From positions 8,521,337 through 8,585,336 of the forward strand of contig JAFMSR010000010.1 in the NCBI GenBank assembly GCA_022818135.1: DNA of 64,000 bases, written 5' to 3'. Below are positions 34,701-45,519 of this stretch, one piece after another; the first letter of the stretch is position 1; the number at the start of each line of letters is the position of its first letter. Both the position numbers and the translations under genes were made by a program. Below the pieces are notes generated by a model, which was given only the letters and a program-made list of their open reading frames with translations, searched no databases and was not told the origin of the DNA. This DNA is from Saxidomus purpurata. Taxonomy: Eukaryota; Mollusca; Bivalvia; Venerida; Veneridae.

Positions 34701-37700
34701 CGGAGTATGAAGAGTATAGCTCTTGAAGTTCATAAAATAATTAGCAAACAAGGTCCGGTATATTTTCACGGCTTAGTACAAAAAAGACAACAGTTATAAT
34801 TTTAAGCACACAAATACGGCAAAACTTCCCCAGGTAAAGATATCAAACTACGATAGCAGGCCCCAATTTCACAAAAATACTTAAGTATTTACTCAGTAAC
34901 ATGCTCAACCTATTTCAACACTAATCAGCCTCTTGCATGCTAATTCCTTAAAAGAATTCAAGTTTGTCAGAATAGTATTTACCCATTTATTACATTTATA
35001 TACACCTGTCAAACATTGGTGAAGGAAATGTTGTTTTAATAGCAAGTAATTTATATAAGTAAATTCTTAAAAATTTTGAGTTGTACTCAAATGAATTTTT
35101 TGCTATATCTGACTTGCATTTAGTATTATACAACATTTTTTTCATACAACATGTTAATTTCATTAAAAATAGACTATCGTTAAAAATGACTACAGGAAAT
35201 ATCCTTATTTTAGTGACAATTTGACTTTAAAATAACGTACTCAGCTGAGCAATTACTTAAGTATTTTCGTGAAACCGGGGCCAGATCTTTCCGTTCCAGT
35301 GCTCTAAACCCTCAGCATTTTAGAGATAAAGACAATTTCTCTCATTTCAGAAGCTTGATTATTAATCCTGGGATGGAGAGATCTGCCACAGTAACTGTTC
35401 TTCTTGTAAGTACTTACATTACAGTAATAGTCTATTACTTATTTATTTGTTTATTTGAGTTGCAGCATATTTTCGGGTTTTAAGTTCTGTCTTGCTTCTT
35501 CATTGCTTTATTTATTTGCGAAAGTTCATTATATTGCTTTGGTATTGCAACACCGAAAAGCCATTCAGTTACCAGTGACTAATCAAAGTATTGAAATACT
35601 TATTGCTTAAAATCAGTTTGTTTTTGCTTTGTCATATTTATGTCATACCCTACCTGCATGCATTGTGCCTGTAATGTCATTTCATTATGAGGAAGTCGCT
35701 GATCAGTTTTTCCCAAATCTGATTTTGGGAGATTAATGCTCCTAAATCTTTCTTATCGGTCGCACTTTTGTGTTTCTTTTGTAAGTCAGAATTTTATGTC
35801 TCCCTTTTATGGTAGTGTTTAACATATACAGTGTAGGCCAAGATCAGCGACTTTCACACATTTTTTAAGATCCGTCGTATAATACATGTAGTTTGTATTG
35901 TTACTTTGTGTCCATGTAGTCTTATCTATATCTGTATTTTTGTATCAATTTAATTTTCTAACAATAGAGCAAATAATGTTATAATATTACTAATCTAATA
36001 ATTTAAAATTTACTATTTCCTATGACTATAGATAATATTTGTTAGGTCGGTCAAAAGCTTTACATAGCTTATGTTTACTGTGTTGTTATAAGGGATACCG
36101 ACAACAAATATACTTTGTATTGTATTGTATTGCATTGCATTGTATTGCATTGCAGTATAGTATTGTATTGTACAGTGTGTATTGGTATTTGTCTTGTCTT
36201 GTCTTGTCTTGTCTTGTCTTGTCTACATATTAATGCTCATCTGAATTATCTTTAGTATTATGCAGTAGAATGCAACATCCCGTATCAAATTTTCCGAATC
36301 AAATGGAACAAGAAAAACTGTGATACAAAGTATCACAGCGGGCCAACAAACAATAATGCCATGTAAATATTTTGGAAATTGGTGGTGATGGTTGATGTTG
36401 AGGCATGGCCCTAAAAGAACTCGAGGAAACCAATTCTGGTTGAACAAGCAAATTGTCACGACATCACATCTACCGCAAGTATCGAAAATTTACTATTATC
36501 AAATAATATTTACACAGTATGTCCAAGGGTGCCCTATATACCGTTCCTGGTACGTCTCAAGTTTTCATTACCATTATCCGTATTAATTTGACATGAATGA
36601 AGATTTTTATGATTACTTGCCGTAAAATATTCTTAAATGGTTTCAAGGCTAAAAATGATGATTAAAACAGCAGAAAAAAGTAAAAAAAATGGGTGTCGGT
36701 GGGATTCGAACTCGTGGAATCGTAAAAGTACACTTATACAAAAGTATGTGAGCTAACGTCACTAACAATTACACCAAGGTGACAAGTTTTTAATTAAAGG
36801 GAAAATATGAGCTAAAATAATATCATATATATTTAAAAAAGCAATCGAAGAATATTCAGTCGACTGCACTTCGTTTCTATAATGTCAAAGGCTGTATAAG
36901 TGGAAAAGGCAATCATATTTCCATTTTTCTCAGTGTAGATTGCGCCTGAAATGTGAAAAGCGCTTTTCTCTATTTTTATCGGCGTAGATTGCGCCCTCTA
37001 TGAAACGAACGACAACTCTTGCTTTTCCAAAAAATTGACTGTGTCCACAGTTTTCATCTCAGAATTACCTCAATTTTTCAATGAAGAGAGACACATATAT
37101 TCGATCTAGTGCATCTTTTACTCACCGCGGGCCGCTGCGGCCCGCAATAAGCCGTATCTTAGCTGTCAATCGTGTAGGTTGTACACATATGGATATTCAT
37201 ATCACATTCCTATGTTTAAAGTTGAAAAATAGATCCACATTGCTGCAGTAATCGTCATAGTAACAAAACCGATAGTTTCCCTACAGCATTCGTGGTTCAA
37301 TAATAATTATGAATTGAGGACATACTGCTGTGCCTATGTTTCAAGACGTATCTAATCAACTAGACATAAGACCAGGACTTCGTTTTTGTCCCCGTTTTGT
37401 GGACTTTGTATTTATTTTCCGGTAGATGAAATGCGTTTGAAGGCAAGTAAATTTTATTTGTGAAAAGTAAGTTGTTTATTTATCAAATTAAATGTGCAAA
37501 ACACTGTTTTGTAGACGACACGCATCGCAAATTTGAGAGACGGGACAAACGTCCATGCTCAAACGCGTAAACAGATGTTGTTTTCATACTAAAATTGCAA
37601 GCTAATTCTATGTGATGTAAAGAATGACAATTTGTCCTATCGTGTTAAGTTGTATATCGTTAAGGTGATGTTTTTAATTAATGAAACAGGAAAACACAGA

Positions 37701-40700
37701 TCGTTACTCGCTTACAGAAGCTTACAAAATTTCTAATGTACAATGTGGTAATGATTCGGCTTGCGAATACAAATAAATGATGGTTAATTTAACTGTGCAT
37801 GTCCAGTATGTACTTTTGTTTAAAACTAGTCTAACTATTTCGACTTCGAAGGCAAACCGAATTTATAGGCTGATTTTATAGTTGTTCACCTTCTACGTCT
37901 CACTTTGAAGTCACATATAGTAGGCATACACCCCAAATACCCTGTTCGTTGGGCACTAACCACCGCGCTATAATCCAGTATTTCGAAATAGTTTCATTAT
38001 TACATGATAAAACAAAGGTAAATGGTGACAGATCCCAGCTCAATTTACCTGTCTACACACGAACAACAACCACTTAAATCCGAAATATTCATCGTACATG
38101 GCCATTTTTAAAGAATCATGGGAATTGTATTACGTCACTACGTATTCAACTGGGTACAACCGGCAGCCACAGTTTATTATCGACTAGCACGCGTGGCGTA
38201 TAAAGAGGTGAACACACCGAAAGTGACACAAGTTTAAATTATTGAAATATATTTATATACAACTCGTATGTTGATTTATACCTTTATAATAGATTGACCC
38301 TCACGTGAGTTCACTAAATTCTTTGTGATTTGAATTTTCTAATGTATGAGATAGTTAGATGTACACTTTTCTCTTTTGTCTTAAAAAAAAATGAATGTTA
38401 GATAAAAAATGCATTTTATTGCGCGAGTGTCTTTGTATGATTGACAAGAAGTCCAAAAGGCGGCATATTTAAAGTGGTTCTAATGTATTGAGAGCCAGAT
38501 TTGGATGAAAATTAACATTATACTTACGAGTTTTGTGCACACAAATTCTTGTAGATCATAACGATCTATTTAAATTGATAAAAGCTTTAAAAAGCTAATA
38601 ATTTTTACGGAAACACATTTTTTATATAAAATTCAGCATATTTTTGTGCAGATATTTTAATATCAATAGTTGAAAATTGCGAAGCGGGAATGTTGACTTT
38701 TTTTAATCACTTATTCAGTCAACTGTTAAATATGGTTGTCTTAAATAATTTGATATGTTCAATGGGTTTATTAATAAATTGAATCATATTTTAAGACTGC
38801 TCAAACCACATAAATAATTATCAAAATTTTATATACATTATACAAGTGTTTGGTTTGAGCAATTAATTAATAGAGGACACTTGTTTGTTTGTTAGGTGCA
38901 TATGGAATATATCTGAAAGAAAAGTGATACAAATTTGAAATTTTCACGAATGCTGAACGCAATTGAAAATGCGAAATTTTATTAGTTTGAGTTGAGATAC
39001 ATTTTATTTACACCCAAAACAAATCACTTTCCTTTTTATTTTATGCTTACTATTATAACTAAATCCAGATTATTTATATACAGAAAAGATGAAAGTCCGT
39101 CAGACCTTGATCACCCACACTGTGACTGATATGATAAATATATTATCACTATTTTCCACTGACAGATCACTACTAATTTCTATTAGTTAGCATAAAATAA
39201 ATATTTTAAAAAGTCCGAAAACAACATTTTTTCCAATTAGAAGAATGCTAGAACTATGAAGACAAAATTACTATAATATATGCTTGCATATTCTTGGCTT
39301 CGCATACTAGCCAGTTAACCAATCGGATTATCAGATCGCGTTCATATATCTTCAGTTAAAGGTGAAAATTCAGTCTTGACCATAGACTCATATGCAAGAT
39401 TAAATTTATTTCAAACGAAACAAAAGTAAACAAAAACATAGAAGTATTATTTAATTGAAAATTATTCTTGCACCAAATATGTTATCCACTATAAATAAAG
39501 TCTTCATTATTATGATTTTATTATCATATATTTAATAACATTGTTATAAGGTTTTAAAGGATTTTGTACATTTTAGAATTAAAGACGTCTAGAGATCAGC
39601 GATAAAAGCCGAGGAATCACCTTTTTCGAATATCAATAATATACTTGAAATTACTTATCACTTTCGGTGACCAGATTACACTACCAACAACAACATAACA
39701 GCAACAAAGTTAATGAAACTGTATAATACGCTATATGTACATATTTTTGTTCAGTATGCATTCTTTGTTTTCATGTGAGAAGAAATAAACACAAATTACG
39801 CTATGCGTTATAAATCTTGCATTCGGAGTGAGAAGCATCGGTAAGTTTTGCACAATCATATGTGCGCGCTGGCGTAATCGGTTGACTGCACGGTTATACA
39901 CAGTGTGTGCGTAATCGGCAGTGCTGAAAATTACCGCTGCACCGGTTTATTTGCGTTATATACAAGAAAACAGTGGTAACAGTTTCGTCGTCAAATCTTT
40001 TATTTTGAATACATTTCACCAGTAAAGTAATGTTATTTCCTTCAAGATAAATGTTTTTTCTTGTCGCACACAAAGTTTAAATGTGATATATATATCGGGG
40101 ATACTTTAAAAATTTATTACAAACGGGGTCATTCCTCTCGTCGGATTTCTGCCCAGTTATGAGCACTTTAAAATTAGGCGTAGAGGTGTGACAGTTATAC
40201 AATATCAGATCTGTGAAAGGGGTCACACTGAAACGCCAAATTAATTAGGCTAGTTTAAAACAGTCATTCACCGCAAGGCAGATAGAAATACATCATAATA
40301 ATTCACAATTAGATTTAGGGTAACCTTTTGATTTTTTAGTTTGTAACAAATAAAAACCATGAACATTTATCTCATGCACACATATACACACTGATTCTTC
40401 CCAACAGCACAGTTACAAAGTCTAAAGAAGATGAGTTCCATTTTTAACAGTGTTACAATTAATGGATAATAAAGTCTATACCGCTTGTATCTGAACGTGA
40501 CGAAACATCAAACCTATTTCAATGAAGATGAGTGAGTATTTCAAGCAGCGACATGGCCTATTTGATCAAATATTAATCACAAAACTTCTATGACTGGACA
40601 CCATCATACGTGTGGCTGAGTCCAAGCACTGTACTTATAAACATTGACACGACGTTTAAAGGCGTATTAATCAAACTTATATAATGATAGAGTGGAACCA

Positions 40701-41107
40701 AGTTCATTTAATTTTGCACAGGACGGTAGCTGCTTGCTACAGCACTGATATGACCGATAACTAAACCAAACCGAAACACAGTTCGATTTACCTATTGTGG
40801 CAAAATTAGACAAATCTGAAATTATATCATTTCTTCGCTATGGAGTTTTTTTCTAAAATTCAAATTTTGCTATAATAAAATACCAGACAGTTAAAATTTA
40901 TGAAAAGAAAAAGATTACCTTGCAATTAACTTCAGCGTCTGGACCGCCATGATATGCGTAGATTCCGATCAGGATTCCCCCTACAAGCCCAATGCAAAAC
41001 AAAAACACGCCAAATAATTGGGCACGGCAGAATTCACGTCTGGCTGACATGGTATTTTCCCCCATTTCCGATGATACTGAGTAGGTACCGCCGTTTGACA
41101 ATTCCAT
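23815..41107 (-). CDS. Membrane-anchored copper amine oxidase (primary-amine oxidase, AOC3/VAP-1-like)
   Basis: Four exons splice in frame: 41107-40919, 30059-29938, 26513-26280, 25780-23815, giving 836 aa. Known reaction: RCH2NH2 + O2 + H2O to RCHO + NH3 + H2O2, using TPQ and copper. Seen: cytoplasmic tail (1-30), one membrane segment (31-52), Thr-rich stalk (about 73-93), N-domain (105-200), catalytic domain to 836. The TPQ tyrosine is Tyr544 in TIDNYDY and the catalytic base is Asp463 in YTDSSYGIG. Copper ligands are His602 and His604 (HDH) and His777 (GFLHLP). All key residues are present, so an active type II ectoenzyme is inferred. Joining of exon 1 to exon 2 rests on phase (0/0), the lack of other candidates and family architecture. 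Amine specificity cannot be told. Confidence 0.93.
25982..26166. mobile_element. Short pogo/Tigger-like MITE in intron 3 of the amine oxidase
   Basis: Ends are 'cagtaaactccgc' and 'cggagtttact' (inverted), with several internal 'cgttatatccgga' blocks. A TA at 25980-25981 precedes the left end. CAG-type ends beside TA are typical of pogo-like elements. Non-coding. Confidence 0.75.
26280..26513 (-). CDS. Copper amine oxidase exon 3: N2-type domain
   Basis: 234 nt; acceptor attacag, donor gtattt. Reads EWDGKNPEIFAPLTAVEMRK, the 'P-x-x-P-L-(T/S)-x-x-E' start of the amine oxidase N-terminal domain. Later it has YLPYMFLYLPEKEAVLKYM and ends PYPG, with Arg182 split across the intron. Phases agree with exons 2 and 4. 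Confidence 0.95.
26619..27076. mobile_element. 458-bp inverted-repeat unit, left copy
   Basis: Begins 'ggtatgactacactaaatc' and ends with the reverse complement of 'ggtatgacttcactaaatc', so TIRs of 19 bases with one mismatch. By eye it is identical over its whole length to 29006-29463 in the same orientation. It has no long open frame. Confidence 0.92.
27077..29005. other. 1.9-kb segment between the identical 458-bp units
   Basis: No recognisable protein in six frames; longest open stretches are under 100 codons. A short GC-richer patch lies at 28010-28110. If the whole 26619-29463 moved as one unit, this would be its cargo. Confidence 0.6.
29006..29463. mobile_element. 458-bp inverted-repeat unit, right copy
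   Basis: Same as 26619-27076, offset 2387. The outer flanks of the pair are both 'aata' (26615-26618 and 29464-29467). The inner flanks are 'taaa' and 'ttta', i.e. inverted relative to each other. Confidence 0.92.
29464..29937. other. Intron 2 remainder
   Basis: AT-rich; a short 'gagagaca...gacggacgga' tract at 29815-29855 resembles the terminus of other repeats here. Nothing else was seen. Confidence 0.5.
29938..30059 (-). CDS. Copper amine oxidase exon 2: Thr-rich stalk
   Basis: 122 nt; acceptor acttag, donor gtattt. Starts NLPESMQTGE, has a run TETTTTTVEPPTTP and ends MGECMTCK. Low-complexity Thr/Pro sequence fits an O-glycosylated stalk between membrane and enzyme; two Cys may pair. Leaves with two bases that make Arg104 with the first base of exon 3. 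Confidence 0.85.
31085..32230 (+). repeat. Interspersed repeat with five ~160-bp tandem modules ('ggccataactctgga')
   Basis: Starts 'aagaggaccaagatggccctatatcgctcatc'-like. Modules marked by 'agagtgtaaaca' occur near 31374, 31532, 31689, 31853 and 32013, each followed by 'gggccataactctgg', 'gatcaagccc' and 'atccgagatctta'. The element closes with 'gacggacggacgacggac' and 'aaaagctcacca'. Lies in intron 1 of the amine oxidase. Confidence 0.8.
32880..33000 (-). repeat. Degraded tRNA-derived SINE fragment
   Basis: 'ctagttggtagcaaggtttgaacc' on the minus strand gives a ggttcaaacc-type B box followed by 'ttgctacc', as in the SINEs at 11655 and 20835. Weak. Confidence 0.4.
33590..34210. repeat. Two diverged copies of a local repeat
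   Basis: Blocks near 33720-33775 and 34010-34080 share 'ttttaaatttcacc', then 'ggg(t/g)cc' and 'tc(g/a)tctc', and both are followed by 'ataaaatcagtacta'. Flanking 'gaaaagc(a/g)ctacaatccctta' is also shared. Open frames here come from the repeat. Confidence 0.5.
34360..34475 (+). repeat. Repeat terminus with (CGGA)n
   Basis: 'tttcaagtttcatgaaattc' and 'gagttatggacggacggacgg', the same kind of ending as the tandem-module elements. Confidence 0.6.
34859..35282. mobile_element. MITE with 'GGCCCC..TTTCAC' terminal inverted repeats
   Basis: Left end 'ggccccaatttcacaaaaat' then 'acttaagta'. Right end 'acttaagtattttcgtgaaa' then 'ccggggcc', inverted over about 40 bases with few mismatches. AT-rich non-coding interior. 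Sits in intron 1 of the amine oxidase. Confidence 0.8.
36113..36226. repeat. Pentanucleotide microsatellite (TTGTA/TTGCA)n and (TTGTC)n
   Basis: About a dozen TTGTA/TTGCA units followed by seven TTGTC units. The low-complexity frame through it is an artefact. Confidence 0.95.
36688..36785 (-). repeat. tRNA-like SINE head
   Basis: On the minus strand it reads 'ttggtgtaattgttagtga' and 'cgagttcgaatcccaccg'. Boxes A and B are recognisable, but the acceptor stem does not pair. Confidence 0.55.
37125..37146. repeat. GC-rich perfect hairpin in AT-rich DNA
   Basis: 'gcgggccgc' and 'gcggcccgc' are exact reverse complements around a single T. It is the most GC-rich spot for kilobases on either side. 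Confidence 0.75.
40919..41107 (-). CDS. Copper amine oxidase exon 1: cytoplasmic tail and transmembrane anchor
   Basis: ATG at 41107, donor gtaatc after 40919, 63 codons. Starts MELSNGGTYSVSSEMGENTM, then RREFCR, then a membrane span (LFGVFLFCIGLVGGILIGIY). Basic residues lie on the N-terminal side, so the type II orientation expected for AOC3-like enzymes follows. It ends VNCK in phase 0 and exon 2 begins in phase 0. Confidence 0.82.
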
Positions 41108-41754
41108 GCAAGTAACGACTCTATTTAATATCTTGTCACTTGAAACAGCATTGACGGATTAATACCTGAATCACGTTTATCGAAATGTGACATTTCTTTC
41201 AGTTCACTGATGTGCAACGACTTCAAATGCAGACGCAATTTTACCTGACGCGAATGTAACTGAATAATACGCAAAATCCAAGGTTGTGGTTTAAATATCT
41301 ATTTGCATATACACGCGGTGTATTTTAGATGAACTGTCGCTAGCGGTGTTTATTCAGTTACACTAAAATGAATATTCAACGATTTAGTCCGTCCAAAAGT
41401 AAGACACTGTAATACAGTCATCATATTTTGTGCTGTTTATTTAACCTTGAGCCAGAATATCGGGTTACTCACATTGAGCATTGAAATAAAGTCGAAAAAA
41501 CACATTTTCTGGATTTATATTTAGTTGAAGTTGCAAAAAAGGCAACTGTTTTCAATATGTATTTCTGGTCTTTGAACGTAAGAATGTAGTACAAAAAAGA
41601 ACAAAATAATAAGTGTTGTTAAAGAATATGAATGATATCATGAAATTAGCACTCCTTCCTATGTGCTACCGTGCGACATATTTAGTAGTAAAATGTTGGC
41701 CCAAAACTGCATTGGCTTTGCTCATAATTGTTTAATTAACGTTTTGACTTTCTC

Positions 41755-41908
41755 CGAAACGCGATGTGACGATGCGAAAACGCGATGTGACGATGCGAAA
41801 TCTCGATGTGACAATGCCGAAACGCCATGTGTGACGATGCGAAAATTCGATGTGACAATGCCGAAACGCGATGAGACAATGCCGAAACGCGATGTGACGA
41901 TGCGTAAA
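41755..41908. repeat. 21-bp minisatellite, array A (about 7 units)
   Basis: Unit of the type 'gcgatgtgacgatgcgaaaac', with one expanded unit. Followed by 'tttgaactaaattgttacgcc'. Period 21 keeps frames open on both strands without implying a protein. Confidence 0.93.
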
Positions 41909-41939
41909 TGCTATATTTTGAAACATTTGAACTAAATTG

Positions 41940-42252
41940 TTACGCCGTTCAGATATTACAGGGTGGGAAAACGTGTGTACCCTGACCGAGACGCGAACCC
42001 AAGCCCTTCAGATACAGTGAGCGCTCTCCTGACGGAGCTAACTAGCAAATTACACATATTTTTCCCAGTTGTGATTGAGTCCTTACCGTTACATGTGCAT
42101 CCTAACAACAAACTTAATCCTTGTTTTCTTGTCAAATATGTTCATTGGCCGAGAAAGTACAATTAATGTACACTTATAATTAACATTAGTTTGGCGGTAA
42201 CAACATATAATGTTGAAAAATATGAACTTTTTACGTACTGAATTATAAAACA
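41940..42252 (-). repeat. SINE-associated composite repeat, copy 3, between the two arrays
   Basis: Contains the tRNA-like segment ('cgagacgcgaacccaagccc', 'gagcgctctcctgacggagc') and the block 'tacacttataattaacatta'. Same order as copies at 7040 and 43560 but shorter. Confidence 0.7.
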
Positions 42253-42261
42253 ATTTAAGAC

Positions 42262-42997
42262 ACGATGTGACGATGCGGAAACGCGATGTGACGATGCGGA
42301 AACGCGATGTGACGATGCGGAAAAGCGATGTGACGACGCGGAACTGCGATGAGACGATGCGTTAACGAGATGTGACGATGCGTAAACGCGACGTGACGAT
42401 ACGTAAACGCGATGTGACGATGCGTAAACGCGATGTAACAATGCCGAAACGTGATGTGACGATGTAAAAACGTGATTTGATGATGCAGAACGCGATGTGA
42501 CAATGCAGAAATGCGATGCAACAATACGGAAACGTTATGCGTCAATGCCGAAATGCAATGTGACAATGGCGAAACGCCATGTGGCAATGCCGAAAGGCTA
42601 TGTTACAATGCCGAAACGCGATGTGACAATGTAGAAACGTGATATGACGATGCAGAAATGCGATGTAACGATGCAGAAACGTGATGCGACAATGCCGAAA
42701 TGCGATGTGACAATAGCGAAACGCCATGTGACATTGTCGAAACGCAATATGACAATGCCGAAACGCCATGTGACAATGCCAAAACGCCATGTGACAAAGT
42801 GAAACACCATGTGATGATGCCGAAAGGCTATGTGACAATGCCGAAACGCGATGTGACAATACCGAAACGCAATGTGATGATGCCGATACGTGATGTAACG
42901 ATGCGGAAACGCGATGTGACAATGATGAAACGCGATGTAAAGATGTTGAAACGCGAAGTGACAATGCCGAAACGCTATGTGACGATGCGAAAACTCT
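42262..42997. repeat. 21-bp minisatellite, array B (about 35 units)
   Basis: Variants of 'gcgatgtgacaatgccgaaac' in tandem. The array ends 'gatgcgaaaactctgtattt' and is followed by 'tttgaacaaaattgttacgcc', nearly the same flank as array A. Long apparent frames on both strands (HRHIAFR-like on minus, CDNAETP-like on plus) come from the period being divisible by three. Confidence 0.95.
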
Positions 42998-43559
42998 GTA
43001 TTTTGGTACATTTGAACAAAATTGTTACGCCTTTCTCTTTAAAAGGGCAATTTCAAATATATATATAGATCAGAGGTACACGTTTTTTAGATTAGTGTTG
43101 ATAAATAAACTGAGCATTACAATGTACATCTCATGTTTTCTTCACTCTAATTTACTTTACAGATAAAAAATTAAAACACACAGAAACAGTGCTGGTTCTC
43201 CACGTACACATTTTCACGATATCTACATAAGCCATTGAAAATTTAGATTTTGTTTGAATACTCATATTAATCTCAAAATACAGGCTATTTTATGTACATT
43301 GTATTTATTTTCACTAGGCAAACTACATTTTAAGTATTTAAACACCGGAGCAAAATCGTTTTATCAATGAAACCAAGTTATTTGTACATATAAGCCTCCA
43401 AAAGTGATAATCTCGTCCTGAAATCATATAAAAACTATAATCTTTCCACTAATCGACAAAATTGCATGAATATATACAGATAAGAAAACCAGAACTACAA
43501 TGTATCTTTAACAATGATAGTCCGCGCAATTTTGATATAAGAAAGTGATTTAATTGGTA

Positions 43560-44130
43560 GTTAGATTTTATGGTAAAAATTCCTGTCAAGTTAGATTTTT
43601 ATGCAGTCAGACAGCGCAAAGAGGCACAGGGTGAGAAAAAGTGTGTACCCTCACCGAGACGCGAACCCAAGCCCTTAGCATACAGGGTTGTAACAGTGAG
43701 CGCTCTCCCGACGGAGCTAACTGGCCACTTACACATATTCTTCCCAATTGTGATTAAGTCCTTACCGTTACATGTGCATCCATCCTTGTTTTCTTCTCAA
43801 ATATGTTATCAAAATATTGACCGTTATTCATTGGCCGAGAAAGTAAAATTAATTTACACTTATAATTAAGATTAGTTTGGCGGTAACAACATATTATGTT
43901 GATAGATATGAACTATTTTTGTATTAAAATTATAAAACAATTCAAGAAAGACTGAAAACGCTGAAGTATTTTATTGACCTTTTTCATTCGGTATTATCCA
44001 ATTAAAAGATGCCTTACAAAGTAACTTCTCATTTCAAAAAATGTTACAAATTCTACTTGTCATTGTCGGTTGAAAAGTTACTAACTTCCGGTCAAAATCG
44101 AGCTTAATACCGCTTCGCCGAAAAACTGTG
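43560..44130 (-). repeat. SINE-associated composite repeat, copy 4 (longest)
   Basis: tRNA-like segment at about 43645-43730, then 'attgaccgttattcattggc', 'ggcggtaacaacatattatg', 'ggtattatccaattaaaaga' and 'aacttccggtcaaaa'. Collinear with 7040-7600. Confidence 0.75.
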
Positions 44131-44728
44131 TAATCATGTAACACCTATCAGAGAATGCAAAAGTTTCAGGGGCGGACATCGACGGGTGGTTGCGGGTGGG
44201 GGCGAGGGGAGGGGGTGGTATCAGACTGGACATTTAAGAGTGTTTCCTCGAGTTGAACATGATTTAGAATTTTGTCTGTGAATTGGTACGGTTTCAAGGG
44301 TTTCTTGACTACTTTATAACTCATTATTTAGGCTTTTTATTGAAAATTTTGGTAATTAGTATTGTAATTCACTAATTAGCTTGTTCAAATGTTTGAAAGC
44401 ATTCATATTTCATATACAAACGGACGGAACATTTTTGTCAGAAAACGATAGTTCTACGTCAAATGAAGACTTTTCTTGCACTTTCGTGTGACCACTTTCA
44501 CGAAAAATCACTATAGGTGTTTCGCGATTAAAAGAAACGTAATAAATCTAAAATATCTTTAAAAACTAAATGCTGTTTTTTCATGAAATTTGACACAGGT
44601 TCATAAAATTAATAGCCCATACCAACTTTAACAATTAATTTCATTTTTTTTTCAATTATGCAGACATTTTCCTTCTTTGTTCTGTATAGATTTTACCCAA
44701 TATTTATTTAATAACTATTGAATAACTA

Positions 44729-45208
44729 TTGTGTCGCCCTCTTACACTTGGTCAGAATAACCAATAATTCCGTGACAAAATCATAAGTACAAAAAGGGGC
44801 ATAACTCTGTCAAATATGACCTTAATGTACAAAATTTGGCGGCATCAAGACCCTTTTGACATAAGCAATGCAATTTGAAAGTTTAGTTTAAACGTATTTA
44901 TTCGCCAATTTTTACAAAACATATGTAATTACAAATCATTGTGCAATACAAAAAGCGAGTGGATAGAACCGAGAGCAAACTGCTTCTTTTGAAAGTTTAA
45001 TGAAGAAATGTTAAGAAATGGCAAACTAAGTACAAAAAGGGGCATCACGACCCTTTTGTCATAAGCAATACAATTTTTAAGTTTGATGAAAAAATCTTAA
45101 GAAATGGCAAAGTTATGGCCACCGTTAAGTTTTTGTGACGGACGGACCGACGGACTGACGGACAAAGCGATCCCTATGTATCGCCTTTTCTCCGAAAGGG
45201 CGACACAA
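44729..45208. mobile_element. MITE-like element with 12-bp perfect TIRs
   Basis: Left end 'ttgtgtcgccct', right end its exact reverse complement 'agggcgacacaa'. Inside: 'aaaaaggggcataactctgt' and 'gacggacggaccgacgg'. About 100 bases near 44885-44990 interrupt two related 'aaaatggcaaa..gtacaaaaaggggcat' blocks. No clear target-site duplication. Confidence 0.75.
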
Positions 45209-45230
45209 AAACGGTGAAGTAAAATCAAAC

Positions 45231-45281
45231 ATTCCATAGGTTATTGGCGCCGCCGATGACGGCGGCGGCCTATTATGGAAT
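45231..45281. repeat. Hairpin with GGCGCCGCCG stem
   Basis: 'attccatagg' to 'gccgccg' pairs with 'cggcggc' to 'cctattatggaat' around ATGA. The spot is 23 bases past the element above. Confidence 0.7.
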
Positions 45282-45519
45282 AGTTTTTCCGGAAGTACAT
45301 GGTAGGAGCGGTTATTAGAATGCGAAGAAAAATGGTTTTAACTGTATGCTAAAATAATACGAAATAGACATTAAAATATTGATTATACACATTTCCTTCA
45401 TTAAAACGTAATTGTTTAATTGTAATGTTCCTTTTCATATCTTTTAGAAAAAATACGAAAACGTAAAACAACTTTTGCAAAATTATAATATCAGCTTATT
45501 TTTTACCTCGTGCTTTAAA

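Larger units (their letters stand above)
35286..40918. other. Remainder of amine oxidase intron 1
   Basis: Apart from the microsatellite, SINE head and hairpin listed separately, about 4 kb (36.8-40.9 kb) is AT-rich with no open frame over 60 codons and no recognised repeat. Confidence 0.55.

Noticed and set aside
42163..43068. Long open frames (up to 140 codons) on both strands
   Set aside because: They follow directly from the 21-base period of the minisatellite and show only the seven-residue repeat.
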